Below are positions 49,956-59,335 of a stretch of 64,000 nt of DNA, one piece after another. The stretch spans positions 1 through 64,000 of the forward strand of contig JAFWKK010000040.1 in assembly GCA_017514235.1 (NCBI GenBank), read 5' to 3'. The notes below the pieces were generated by a model, which searched no databases, was not told where the DNA came from, and worked only from the letters and a program-made list of their open reading frames with translations. Source of the DNA: Kiritimatiellia bacterium. GTDB taxonomy: Bacteria > Verrucomicrobiota > Kiritimatiellia > RFP12 > UBA1067. Both the position numbers and the translations under genes were made by a program. Position 1 is the stretch's first letter. The number at the start of each line of letters is the position of its first letter.

Positions 49956-50049
49956 CCAATGGAGGTCTTGGGAGAAAGCCGCAATGGCGTACGTTTTAAT
50001 GATGTGGCTGTGATGCCACGCGTGTTTCAAGCAAGAAAGGAATGATACG

Positions 50050-52257
50050 ATGAAAAAACTGATGTCATTGGTTCTGATGGGGACGGGCTTTGCGAGCGTG
50101 GCGGCTGTGACAAGCACTGCCAACCCCAAAGAGGCGATCGACTGGACGGACAAGGCCGTGCGGCGGCAGGCCATCATTGAGACGGCCTATGCCTACTACC
50201 TCAAGGCCGATAGCGTGCAGTACGGGTCGGTGCCACTCGTGGTGAGCGCACTGTACAAGGACGTGGGCTGGCTGGCGTATTCGCGTCGCACGAAGGAGGG
50301 GACGCCCGAGGATGCCACGCCCGACAGCACCTACTACACCGTCTGCTCGTCTTTCCCCTACGAGACGTACTACAACGCCATGGGCTACAAGCTTTCCGGC
50401 GATGCCGATACGTCCGTAACCATCATCCTCACTACGCGTCCGCAGGATTGCGTCGTGTTCGACTACGACAAGCGACTCGACCCCGACGGGTCGAAATATG
50501 AGCCGGAGATGATGCGCTTGCGTTCGCGTCTGGAACCTGGCGACATCCTCGTTTACAGTACCATCAAGCAGGATCCCAAGACGGGCAAAATCGACGGTGG
50601 CGGCCATGCGCTCATGTACGTTGGCGATGTGGCGGGCGACGGGCATCCGATGGTGATGCACTCCGGTGGTGCGAAATACCAGTTCGATGACGGCGGTTAT
50701 GACCAGGTGGAGAAGAGCGGCACGATTCGTCTAGACGATTTTGACGCTTGTTTCTTCCATGGGCCATCAATGATGAAGCACACGAAGATCATGGCGCTCC
50801 GTCCGCTGGACCTCCCGGCGGAGAAGTACCCGCTTTCGGAAAGCGCAAAGGCGCGCTATCTGCATCCGCGCCTCCGGATTGACCGTTGCGTGGACGTCGG
50901 GCCTTATGGCAGCGTGGTGACTGGCGGCGAGTTGAACTACTCCATCACACTCAAGAACTTCTCCAAGGTCCCCTACACGGTGCCGGTGCGCGAAAAGGTG
51001 CCGGAAGGATGCATTCTGCTGCCTGACCGCAGTTTTGGAGGGATGGTGGCGACGGGACCGACGTTTGGATGGAATGTACCGCTCGCGCCGGGCGAGGAGC
51101 GCGTGTTGAAATGGTGTGTGAAGGTGACGGCTCCGGCTGGAAGCAAGATCGTTGCGACGGGCGGCGCGGCGGCTGACATCCCGTCCAACACGCTTGTGAC
51201 GGAGGTCGTTCCGCGCCGCATTTCCGCCGCTGTGGCGCGCGCGTGGGCCGAAGCGAACATCCACAACGTCACGAATCTGCCCGATTGCCGCGTGGCCGGC
51301 TGGGCGGGCGGACGCTGGTCGAAGAATCCGCCGCGCATGGTGCGCAACCGCGACCCGCACATGAGCCAGCTGATGGAGGGGGATGTGGTGGTCGTGAGCC
51401 GCAAGCTCTCTAGACCGAAAGAATTCAGCCTCTGGGTGAAGGGCCGGGACGGACTGGAGGAGATGACGCCGCAGGGCATCCGCTGGGTTACGGAGGAAGA
51501 GGTGGCGTCGCTGCTGGCGAAGGACCTTTTCGTGGCGCTTCGGCCGGCGGCGCTTCCATCCGTGGAGGATTTCATTGCGCGTGAGAAGGCGGTGGTGGCG
51601 ACGGCGTTTGCCTACCACCGCAAACGGGAGTTCGTGCAGGCGGCGCCGACAGGCGCGGTGGCCGAAGCGCTGGGTTATGTGCCGAAGTACGGCGAGCCGC
51701 CTGAAGCGGCGGGACCTTCGCATACCATCTGCCAAACGCCCCTTTCGTTCGTAAACGACGTGTATCTCAACACGATCGGCTATGCGCTGTGCGATCCGGC
51801 CACGACATCCGTCTCGAATCTCGTGGAGACGCCGCCTGCCGGCACCGTGGTGTTCGAGTACGACTGCCGCAAGGATCCCGAGCAGAAGCGGTTCTGGGGC
51901 GAGATGAAGAAGATGTGGTCCATTATCGAGCCGGGCGACGTGGTGGCGTTCATGACCGATCACCCCTCGCCGAAGAAAAAGAAACCCGGCCGTTGCCATG
52001 TGGTGCTGTACGTGGGCGATACGCTCAAGGACGGCCACGCGCAGATGCTTCACGTTTCGGGTGACGGAACGGATGCGGCATCCGTTCTCGGCCGCACCAA
52101 TGGTTGTCTGAGGAAGTCGCTGTTCGACGGACTTCTGCATGGCCGCAACAGCAACTACCTCAAGGACCGCACAAAGGTCGTGGTGCTGCGTCCGCTGCAG
52201 CTGCCGGCCAAGTCCTGGCCGCTTTCTGATGCGGCGCGTCAACGCCAGTCCCGATAG
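50050..52257 (+). CDS. Exported protein with two NlpC/P60-like cysteine hydrolase domains
   Basis: 735 residues with a signal peptide (MKKLMSLVLMGTGFASVAAV). Two similar domains flank a beta-sandwich linker. The first (about 35-270) has 'TYYTVCSSFPYETYYNAMGY' with Cys99 and 'IDGGGHALMYVGDVAGDGHP' with His186. The second (about 515-735) has 'SHTICQTPLSFVNDVYLNTI' and 'GRCHVVLYVGDTLKDGHAQM'. The repeated C...H-x-x-x-Y-V-G-D pattern fits an NlpC/P60-type papain fold. The central part ('LNYSITLKNFSKVPYTVPVR') resembles DUF11-type Ig repeats. Possible roles are peptidoglycan or ester/amide cleavage; assignment is by motif only. Confidence 0.65.
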   Translation: MKKLMSLVLMGTGFASVAAVTSTANPKEAIDWTDKAVRRQAIIETAYAYYLKADSVQYGSVPLVVSALYKDVGWLAYSRRTKEGTPEDATPDSTYYTVCSSFPYETYYNAMGYKLSGDADTSVTIILTTRPQDCVVFDYDKRLDPDGSKYEPEMMRLRSRLEPGDILVYSTIKQDPKTGKIDGGGHALMYVGDVAGDGHPMVMHSGGAKYQFDDGGYDQVEKSGTIRLDDFDACFFHGPSMMKHTKIMALRPLDLPAEKYPLSESAKARYLHPRLRIDRCVDVGPYGSVVTGGELNYSITLKNFSKVPYTVPVREKVPEGCILLPDRSFGGMVATGPTFGWNVPLAPGEERVLKWCVKVTAPAGSKIVATGGAAADIPSNTLVTEVVPRRISAAVARAWAEANIHNVTNLPDCRVAGWAGGRWSKNPPRMVRNRDPHMSQLMEGDVVVVSRKLSRPKEFSLWVKGRDGLEEMTPQGIRWVTEEEVASLLAKDLFVALRPAALPSVEDFIAREKAVVATAFAYHRKREFVQAAPTGAVAEALGYVPKYGEPPEAAGPSHTICQTPLSFVNDVYLNTIGYALCDPATTSVSNLVETPPAGTVVFEYDCRKDPEQKRFWGEMKKMWSIIEPGDVVAFMTDHPSPKKKKPGRCHVVLYVGDTLKDGHAQMLHVSGDGTDAASVLGRTNGCLRKSLFDGLLHGRNSNYLKDRTKVVVLRPLQLPAKSWPLSDAARQRQSR

Positions 52258-52303
52258 CCTGGCGGGCCGTACTCGTCTGGACGTCAAAGAGAAGCTGTTG
52301 CGC

Positions 52304-54748
52304 ATGAAAAGATTATTAGTTGTGCCAGCGCCTATGGTACTGCTTATTGCCATGTTGGCGGTTTGGCCTGGCCGTTGCGCAGTGACCGCAGGGTGGGAGA
52401 ATTCCAATCCGAAGCGGCGTGAGTTTCCGGTGTCCAAGGTGGTGTGGAACGCTCCTTCGGATGGCTTTGACGTGAAGCGCGAGGATGGCGCGGAGGGCGA
52501 GGTTTCGCTGGAGGACGGCGCAATCCGCATAAAGAAGACCAACGAGAAGGGGCGCATTGTAGTCAGCGCCCCGTCGTTCCCCGCCGAAAAAGGCAAGACG
52601 GTCAGGCTCTTCGCTGACGTCTCAGCGAAGACCGAGTCGCCGTCCGCCGCCGTCGGCTACCTTTGCGCATACGGGGGAACGCGCGTCCTTGCGTTTCCCG
52701 ATCCTGTCAGCGCAAAGGAGTTCTCCTGCGGGTGCCGTCCGTATATGCGTGGTCTTGTGAATTCCGCGCCTGGGACTTCCTACCGCAAGTACGCCCATTT
52801 CACACCTGACGATGGACCGACGACGCCTGCTATTGTCATAGAGGGCGCACCATCTGAAAGCGTCTGGCGCAATTGGGGCGCTGAAGATCTTGTCGCCGCG
52901 CAGGAGGCGTGGGCCGCGCATCATAAAAAGCTTTCTGCGCAGGATCGTTCGGGCGACCTCGCCGACAGAGCTGCGTTCTACGCCGCGCTCGCCGCAGACA
53001 TAGACCACACTGCGGAGATCGTGAGCCGTGACGGATTCTCAAGATTCGTCGTTGACGGCAAGGAAGCCGTGCCGTTTGCCTACAAGGCTGCATCGCGTGA
53101 CGGTGCACAGTATTCTGGAAAGCCTCTACAGCGGCATGGCGTCAAGGTCGGGTGTATCGTGCTCGCCCTCGGCGAACTTCCGGGACGCTCCGCGCCATGG
53201 AGCGAAAGGGGGTTTGACGTCCGCTTCGCCGTGGAGAAGATACGCAGAAGCATGATGATCGGCGACGAGTCGTGCTTCATACTCTCTTTTAGCTGCTCGG
53301 CCTATCCGGCGTTCACGGAGAAGGAGCATCCCGACGAAGTTTGGCGCAGGGCGGATGGTTCGGTCGTGTTCGGGAATTCGGGCAGTGCGATTCCCGACGA
53401 GTACAATGACGGCGGCAAGCTCGACAAAGGAGACCGTCGCTGGCCGTGGGTTTCGTACGCCTCGCCTGCGTGGCGCAATGCGATAAAGGACATCACGGCG
53501 CGGATTTTCGCCGAGCTCAAGAAAGAGGGACTCTTCAAGCGCATTGTTGGTGTCCACTACTGCGGCTACCACGACGGACAGTTTGCCATGCCGGTCATTG
53601 ACTATTCGCCGTGCGCCAAGGCGGAATACGCCGGACACGAGGATGTAGACTACGCCTATTTCGCGAAGTCCCTCGGATTTCGTGCGCTCGAGGAGTTCTC
53701 CCGAGAAGCTAAGAGGCTGGCGGGCAAGCCCATCATAGCTGTCCGGTGGTGCATGCGTCCGCTGGGTGGTCATAAGGATTCGGCCTACGACATCGCCTCG
53801 TTCACAAAGTCCGACGCTGTAGACGTGATTGTGCCGCAGCCTACGTACGGACAGCGGCTCCCGACGCTTGCACAGGGCGTGAGGCTCCCGTGCCAGACGC
53901 TTCACCGTCATGGCAAGATGATGTGGTACGAGTTTGATCTTCGCACGTACGGTGCGCTGGAGCGATGGGCGAAAAGCGTAATGTCCGCAAAGGGGCTGGG
54001 CATCGCGGAGGATCTCCCGATGTGGCAGACCGTATTCCGCAAGCATGCCGGCATCATGCTGGCGCAGCGCATGGGCTGGTGGCTATACGACATGGCTGGC
54101 GGGTGGTTTTATCCCGAGGAGATTGCCGCCGACTGCGGCGAAGTGTTGTCGTTCTGCCGCGAGATGCAGACGGTGACGCCTGATCCGTGGCGACCCGACG
54201 TCGCTCTCGTCGCCGACGAGCGGGCAATTGCGGCATATACGCTTGCAGACCCGAAGCATGCGGGTAATCTTGTCATGAAGCAGTGGCCGCGTACGGCGGC
54301 GTCGGGCGTCCCTTACGACTTCTACCTCGCTGAAGACGTCTACGGGGAGCCAGATGCGCTGAAGGGCTACAAGGCGGTCGTACTCTGCGGATACCTGGAG
54401 CCCGATGTCCGGCAGAAGGCTTTCAAGGACAGGCTTGCAGCGTTCGGCGCAAAGACGTTCGTCGTGCCGCCGGACGGCTATCAGCCGGAAGCGTTTCATG
54501 ACTTCGTTGTGAAGGCTGGCGGATACGCTGCAATGCGTCCAGGAGTTGCGCAGGTGGACATGAACGGCGACTTTGCGTCAGTCCACTGCATCGTGCCAGG
54601 TCGGCACGACTTCCGGCTTCCGTTCCCGGCGAGGGTCGTTAACGTGAAAAGCAGTCTTGAAGAAGAGGTCAAGGGCGACGTTCTGCCGCTTGTTATGTCT
54701 GCCGGAGAGACGTGTTGGTTCCGCATTTACAGAAAGGAGAAGAGATGA
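52304..54748 (+). CDS. GH42-like glycoside hydrolase (beta-galactosidase clan)
   Basis: 814 residues from ATG 52304 with a signal sequence (MKRLLVVPAPMVLLIAMLAV). An N-terminal beta domain is followed by a TIM-barrel-like region ('RIVGVHYCGYHDGQFAMPVI', 'YAYFAKSLGFRALEEFSREA', 'DVIVPQPTYGQRLPTLAQGV'). Near the C-terminus a Rossmann-like domain ('YKAVVLCGYLEPDVRQKAFK') resembles the trimerisation domain of GH42. I could not fix the acid/base and nucleophile glutamates, so family membership is tentative. It lies in the glycan operon, 46 nt after the cysteine-hydrolase-like gene. Confidence 0.6.
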   Translation: MKRLLVVPAPMVLLIAMLAVWPGRCAVTAGWENSNPKRREFPVSKVVWNAPSDGFDVKREDGAEGEVSLEDGAIRIKKTNEKGRIVVSAPSFPAEKGKTVRLFADVSAKTESPSAAVGYLCAYGGTRVLAFPDPVSAKEFSCGCRPYMRGLVNSAPGTSYRKYAHFTPDDGPTTPAIVIEGAPSESVWRNWGAEDLVAAQEAWAAHHKKLSAQDRSGDLADRAAFYAALAADIDHTAEIVSRDGFSRFVVDGKEAVPFAYKAASRDGAQYSGKPLQRHGVKVGCIVLALGELPGRSAPWSERGFDVRFAVEKIRRSMMIGDESCFILSFSCSAYPAFTEKEHPDEVWRRADGSVVFGNSGSAIPDEYNDGGKLDKGDRRWPWVSYASPAWRNAIKDITARIFAELKKEGLFKRIVGVHYCGYHDGQFAMPVIDYSPCAKAEYAGHEDVDYAYFAKSLGFRALEEFSREAKRLAGKPIIAVRWCMRPLGGHKDSAYDIASFTKSDAVDVIVPQPTYGQRLPTLAQGVRLPCQTLHRHGKMMWYEFDLRTYGALERWAKSVMSAKGLGIAEDLPMWQTVFRKHAGIMLAQRMGWWLYDMAGGWFYPEEIAADCGEVLSFCREMQTVTPDPWRPDVALVADERAIAAYTLADPKHAGNLVMKQWPRTAASGVPYDFYLAEDVYGEPDALKGYKAVVLCGYLEPDVRQKAFKDRLAAFGAKTFVVPPDGYQPEAFHDFVVKAGGYAAMRPGVAQVDMNGDFASVHCIVPGRHDFRLPFPARVVNVKSSLEEEVKGDVLPLVMSAGETCWFRIYRKEKR

Positions 54749-56448
54749 AATCGTATCGTATGCTTCAGGCTGTTTCCGCTGCGTTTTGCCTTGTCGTTGT
54801 GCTGGCATGCCCTTCTGGTTTGGCGGGGGCCGCAGGTGTCGGTCGCGAGGGCAGCCTGGAGCAGCGGATCGAGCGCGTGATGGCGGTGAAGGACGACACT
54901 GTCGCCTCGCTGAAGGTCACTTTGCACACAAAGGCCGATCCGGAAGGGAAGGATCCCTTGGAAATGTGGCGTGCGGAGGAAAAAGAGAAGGTCGAGCTTA
55001 AGGACGCGTTCGTTCGCGTGGACTTTTCGCTGTCGCCGGAGAAAGGCAGCGACATCAAATGTCGCGCCGAACTTCCGCTCCCGGAGAAGTGGGACGGACG
55101 CATGTGGGGCCAGGGCAACAGCGGCAGGGCCGGCTCGATCCGTTCGCTGGCAGGCTACCTGGCCGCAGGTACCGCTGCCGTCACTACAGACCTCGGCACG
55201 AGTTCGGTGGCTGACAAGGGAATTGAGTCTGCCGACGTGGTGTGGCCGCCAGCCATCCTGCGCGATTTCCACTGGCGGGCGACGCACCTCATGACCGTCT
55301 ACGGCAAGCGCATAGTCGAGGCGTTCTACGGGAGGCCGGCGAGCAAGGCGTACTTTGCCGGCGGATCGACGGGCGGGCGCCAGGCGATGAGCGAGGCGAT
55401 CCGCTATCCCGAGGACTACGACGGCTTTCTAGTGAGCCTGCCTGACAACAGTGCCGCAGTGAACGAAATCGCCGCCTGGCATCTGTGGCGGCAGACCCAT
55501 GACGCTAAAGGCAAGTCGCTTTTCACTGCGGATGAGATGCGCGTGGTGGCGGATGCTGCGGTGCATTATCGTGCGAAGACGGACCCCGCTCCTTACGCAG
55601 GGCGTATCCTCGCCGACGCCCGTTTCGACGAGGCGGAGATTGACGGGTTCCTCGCGCTCGCGGCGGAGAAGTGCCCGTCGCTCGCTAAGGCTGACAAGAT
55701 TGCACGGCTCAAGTCGCTCTACATGCCGCTCATGCATGACGGGAAGTGCTACTTTAGCGGCTACGCGCCTGGTTCGTATCTCGGAAAGAACATGGAATGG
55801 CATGGCCTTGTCTCGCTGAGATTCTTCCTGGTGGAGAAAGGGTTCGACGTGGCAAGGTGGGCGGAAGTCGGATGGAAGGAGATCGACATGTACCTGCGTG
55901 AGCGGGCTCCGGAGTTCAACGCCTGCTCGCCCGATCTCGATGCGTTCAGGAAGCGCGGCGGCAAGATCATGATGTCCCTCGGCTGGGAGGACCAGACCGT
56001 GCCGCCCATGCCTGTCGTCGAGTATTACGAGCGCGTGTGCGAGCGCAGCGGCGGACTCGAAGCCACGAAAAGATGGTTCCGCCTCTTCTGCATTCCCGGC
56101 TGTGCGCATGGCGGCGGCAAGGGGCGCGCGATGACAGGGACTCCTAGCGGCGTCAGGGCTCGCAGGCTGCTGGTGCTGTGGTGCGAGAACGGACAGCCGC
56201 CTGAGATGCTTGACTCCTCGTGGAAGTCCAAGAAGCTGGACATGCCGATTGCTGCCTACCCAGGCCTCTATGTCAAGGACGCGGCTGGAAAATGGAATGT
56301 CATGCAGGTGAAACGCAGCGTTCCGCTTATAGACGGAGCGTGCCTTGAAACAAGGAAGACGACATGCGACGCGAAGTCGTTCGGCGCTGCCGGGGACGGG
56401 GGCGCGAAGGATGTTGCGGCGCTTCAGCAGAGAGTGTCCGGAAAATGA
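54745..56448 (+). CDS. Tannase/feruloyl esterase family protein 1, with a GH28-like tail fragment
   Basis: 567 residues from ATG 54745 (AAAGGAGAAG upstream; overlaps the previous stop). After a signal peptide (MKSYRMLQAVSAAFCLVVVL), the tannase fold shows 'KAYFAGGSTGGRQAMSEAIR' (Ser208), 'MMSLGWEDQTVPPMPVVEYY' (Asp) and 'CIPGCAHGGGKG' (His). The adjacent cysteine pair of the usual C-S-D-H-C motif is missing. The last 30 residues ('CDAKSFGAAGDGGAKDVAAL') match the start of a GH28 domain and then end, as if a tannase-GH28 fusion had been truncated. It probably removes feruloyl, galloyl or acetyl esters. Confidence 0.87.
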   Translation: MKSYRMLQAVSAAFCLVVVLACPSGLAGAAGVGREGSLEQRIERVMAVKDDTVASLKVTLHTKADPEGKDPLEMWRAEEKEKVELKDAFVRVDFSLSPEKGSDIKCRAELPLPEKWDGRMWGQGNSGRAGSIRSLAGYLAAGTAAVTTDLGTSSVADKGIESADVVWPPAILRDFHWRATHLMTVYGKRIVEAFYGRPASKAYFAGGSTGGRQAMSEAIRYPEDYDGFLVSLPDNSAAVNEIAAWHLWRQTHDAKGKSLFTADEMRVVADAAVHYRAKTDPAPYAGRILADARFDEAEIDGFLALAAEKCPSLAKADKIARLKSLYMPLMHDGKCYFSGYAPGSYLGKNMEWHGLVSLRFFLVEKGFDVARWAEVGWKEIDMYLRERAPEFNACSPDLDAFRKRGGKIMMSLGWEDQTVPPMPVVEYYERVCERSGGLEATKRWFRLFCIPGCAHGGGKGRAMTGTPSGVRARRLLVLWCENGQPPEMLDSSWKSKKLDMPIAAYPGLYVKDAAGKWNVMQVKRSVPLIDGACLETRKTTCDAKSFGAAGDGGAKDVAALQQRVSGK

Positions 56449-57953
56449 AAGCAGCGACCTTTGGCTTTTCTGTTTTGATTGGTTGGCTGGGCTTGGCGGC
56501 TTTGGCGGCTTGCACGATTCGCCCGGAGGCGAAGAATGATTCTGCCCAGGCGTGGCAGACGCGCATCAAGGCGGTGGAAGACAGACTCTGCTCCGTCACG
56601 AACCTTGTCGTGATCGATGCCAAGACGGGGCTTGTGCGCGTGGACTTTGTGCTGCGGGCCGAGCCAGAAAGCGTCGTCAGGTGCCGGGCCGAACTTCCAT
56701 CACCGGAGAAATGGAACGGTCGCCTGTGGGGCGTGGGGAACAGCAGCCTTGGCGGCTTTATCCCGAAACTCCATGCGTACACCGCCACAAGGGCTGCCGC
56801 CATCACCACGGATATCGGAACTTGGGCGATGGTGGTGGGCAAACGGGATCTCGACACCTGGCCTTTGGCCGTTCGGCGCGACTACAGCTGGCGGGCCACG
56901 CACCTGATGACCATCTACGGCAAGCGGATGGTCGAGGCGTATTACGGAAAGGCACCCAGCAAGTCGTACTTCCATGGCGGATCGTGCGGCGGACGGCAGG
57001 CGTTCAGCGAGGCGATTCGCTACCCGGCGGACTACGACGGGATAGTGACGCATCTGCCGGCCAACAACTACATGGCGAACAGGTTCAACGCCTGGCTTGC
57101 CTGGCATTACACGCGAGACAAGAACGAGAATCTCGTGTTCACCACGAATGAGATGCAGACGGTGGCCGATGCGGCGGTGGAGTACAGGGCGGCGAGCGAC
57201 CCAAAGCCCTACGCCGGTCATTTCCTCGCGGACGGGCGGGCCACGCCGGAGGAGGTGGAGGCGATGCTCGCCTTGGCTGCGAAGAAGATGCCGTCGCTCT
57301 TGGATGGCGACAAGATGGCGCGCCTAAAGGCGCTCTACACGCCGTTCTGCGTGGACGGCAAGTGCCTGGCGACGGGATTCGCTCCCGGCACGTACCTCGG
57401 CCAGCGCATGAAGCGTTCGGCGGCGAAAAGCTGGCAGTCCGTCATGGAGTTTGCGGAATGCGACGGCGACTGGTACAACGCCAACGCCGCAGACCTCACG
57501 CCGTTCTTCGCGCGCGGCGGCAAGATGATGATTCTCGCGGGATGGGAGGACCAGACCATTTCGCCGCTCCCGATCGTGGACCATTACGAGCGCATTTGCG
57601 CGTTCGAGGGCGGGCTTGAGAAGACGATGGAGCATTGCCGCCTCTTCTGCGCGCCGGGCGTCGCCCACGGCGGCGGCAAGGGACGCGCCACGCAGGGCGG
57701 CGCGGGAAAGGTGTGCGCCGCTTACGGGCACAGGGCCATTGTCGAATGGGTGGAGAATGGCGTTGCGCCGGATCGGATCATGGTGGAGGACAAGCCGCGC
57801 GGCACTACCTTCCCCGTGGCGACCTATCCCGGGTTGTTCGTCCAGAACGGCAAGGGCGAGTGGACGCGCACGGAACGTCCGCGCTCGAAGCCCACGCTCG
57901 CGGAGATCACCTTCGCGTGCGACAGAACGCCACCGGGCGCTGTTGAGCCCTGA
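56445..57953 (+). CDS. Tannase/feruloyl esterase family lipoprotein 2
   Basis: 502 residues from ATG 56445, overlapping the previous stop by 4 nt. The signal 'LIGWLGLAALAACTIRPEAK' ends in a lipobox (L-A-A-C, Cys23), so the protein should be lipid-anchored. The catalytic set is 'SKSYFHGGSCGGRQAFSEAI' (Ser180, with Cys after rather than before the serine), 'MMILAGWEDQTISPLPIVDH' and 'CAPGVAHGGGKGRA'. It is a paralogue of the preceding gene; one secreted and one anchored esterase would act on ester-decorated polysaccharide outside or in the periplasm. It is the last gene of the plus-strand cluster. Confidence 0.88.
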   Translation: MKAATFGFSVLIGWLGLAALAACTIRPEAKNDSAQAWQTRIKAVEDRLCSVTNLVVIDAKTGLVRVDFVLRAEPESVVRCRAELPSPEKWNGRLWGVGNSSLGGFIPKLHAYTATRAAAITTDIGTWAMVVGKRDLDTWPLAVRRDYSWRATHLMTIYGKRMVEAYYGKAPSKSYFHGGSCGGRQAFSEAIRYPADYDGIVTHLPANNYMANRFNAWLAWHYTRDKNENLVFTTNEMQTVADAAVEYRAASDPKPYAGHFLADGRATPEEVEAMLALAAKKMPSLLDGDKMARLKALYTPFCVDGKCLATGFAPGTYLGQRMKRSAAKSWQSVMEFAECDGDWYNANAADLTPFFARGGKMMILAGWEDQTISPLPIVDHYERICAFEGGLEKTMEHCRLFCAPGVAHGGGKGRATQGGAGKVCAAYGHRAIVEWVENGVAPDRIMVEDKPRGTTFPVATYPGLFVQNGKGEWTRTERPRSKPTLAEITFACDRTPPGAVEP

Positions 57954-58030
57954 GCGTCCGACGTCCTGCGCACGGCGGCTGAGGGAAAGGGCGAAACTGA
58001 CGACCGCCGAAGAGGCGTCTCATGCACTGC

Positions 58031-59254
58031 TTACTGGTTCAGCGCGCGGACGGGGTCCTTCGACGCCGCGAACAGGGCCGGAATGAACGAGGCGAGAAGG
58101 CCGAACACGAAAACCAGTCCGACGACCCAGAAGATGTCCGAGACTATGAGCCTGTGGGGAATGGCGGCAAGGCCGTAGACTGAAGCCGGAAACACCTCGA
58201 GCCCCATCTTGGCGAGCCACTCAACGATGCTTTGAAGGTTAGCAAGCACCGCCCACGACGCCAGGAGCCCAAGCGCGATTCCGATTCCGCACTGGATCAT
58301 TCCGTGCACGAGAAAGACTTTCATGATCTGTCCGCTTCGGAATCCGAGCGCCTTTAGAAGGCCGATCTCCGGCGTCTTCTGGACGGTCAGCACGAGCAGC
58401 GTGTTCATGACGCAGAAGACGGCGACGAGCGAGATGAGCGACAGCAGCAAGGCCGTCATGTTCTTCTCCACTGCGAGGGCGTTGAATATCTCGCGGTCAG
58501 CCTCGCGCCAGGTGACCTGCCGAAGTTGCGGCGCATATTCGGCGATTGCCGCGCAGAGCGCGTCGAACTTGGACTTGTCCGTCGGGCAGTCGGTCTTGAC
58601 GTGGATGGCCAGCACCCCGTTCTCCATGCCCATCAGGTCGCGGACGTTTGCCAGCGACGCCACTACGTAGCCAGAGTCGTAGTCGTGCTGGCCGCAGGAG
58701 AAGATTCCGACGACCTTCCATTTGACCGGCAGGTAGACCTCGTCTCGGGATACGAGCGTCTTCGGAGAATAGACTACCACCTCGTCGCCGACCCAGACGC
58801 CAAGAGTCCGTGCTGCGGTAGAGCCCATTACGATCGAATCACCCGACAGGTCGAACGTTCCCGCGACCGGCGACCCAGTCCGGTACGCCTTTGTGAACTC
58901 GTCACCGTCTACGCCAAGCATGACAGGTGCAAGCACCCTCCCTCCGTGGGACAGCAGGACACGCGTATCGATCTCGGGCGTGACGCAGGTGACGCCTGGG
59001 ACGCTCCTGATCTTCGACGACAGCTCGTCCTCGCCGTGCACGGCATATCCGCTCGTGGGCAGAAGCGATACGTGCGGCTTGAAGTCAAGTATCTTTTCCT
59101 CCCAGATGTCGCCGAATCCGGTCATCACGCTGCGCACGATTATGACCACCGCCACGCCGAGCATGACGCCCAGCACGGAGACGCAGGTTATGACCGAAGC
59201 GACCGAGCGCGTCGGCTTCAGGTACTTCGTGGCAAGAAATAGCGGAAAGTTCAT
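58031..59254 (-). CDS. lolC: LolC/LolE-type lipoprotein-releasing ABC permease
   Basis: 407 residues. I chose ATG 59254 (MNFPLFLATKYLKPTRSVAS) because it lies 6 nt after a -10 box. TM1 'VITCVSVLGVMLGVAVVIIV' is followed by a periplasmic domain ('GVTCVTPEIDTRVLLSHGGR') and three further helices ('LISLVAVFCVMNTLLVLTVQ', 'GLVFVFGLLASFIPALFAAS'). The 'KTPEIGLLKALGFRSGQIMK' coupling helix is typical of LolC/E and FtsX-type permeases. No lolD ATPase is next to it. It would extract lipoproteins from the inner membrane for outer-membrane delivery. Confidence 0.88.
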   Translation of the reverse strand: MNFPLFLATKYLKPTRSVASVITCVSVLGVMLGVAVVIIVRSVMTGFGDIWEEKILDFKPHVSLLPTSGYAVHGEDELSSKIRSVPGVTCVTPEIDTRVLLSHGGRVLAPVMLGVDGDEFTKAYRTGSPVAGTFDLSGDSIVMGSTAARTLGVWVGDEVVVYSPKTLVSRDEVYLPVKWKVVGIFSCGQHDYDSGYVVASLANVRDLMGMENGVLAIHVKTDCPTDKSKFDALCAAIAEYAPQLRQVTWREADREIFNALAVEKNMTALLLSLISLVAVFCVMNTLLVLTVQKTPEIGLLKALGFRSGQIMKVFLVHGMIQCGIGIALGLLASWAVLANLQSIVEWLAKMGLEVFPASVYGLAAIPHRLIVSDIFWVVGLVFVFGLLASFIPALFAASKDPVRALNQ

Positions 59255-59260
59255 ACGCAT

Positions 59261-59324
59261 ATTATACCAAACCCGGCGGGGATGTGGCACGGATTCCGCC
59301 GGATGGCCCGGTTTGTGATATAAT
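59261..59324. promoter_or_regulatory. Divergent leaderless promoters for the LolC-like gene and htpG
   Basis: Minus strand: TGGTATAAT with hexamer 59266-59261, 6 nt before ATG 59254. Plus strand: TGATATAAT with hexamer 59319-59324, 11 nt before ATG 59336. Neither has a Shine-Dalgarno sequence. No CIRCE-type or heat-shock operator is evident for htpG. Confidence 0.65.
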
Positions 59325-59335
59325 ATCCAATCACT

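Noticed and set aside
52139-52303. Upstream extension of the GH42-like frame
   Set aside because: It overlaps the end of the previous gene in another frame. The signal peptide begins at ATG 52304.
50767-52596. 609-codon open frame on the minus strand
   Set aside because: It is antisense to the cysteine-hydrolase-like gene, with His/Arg-rich low-information sequence.
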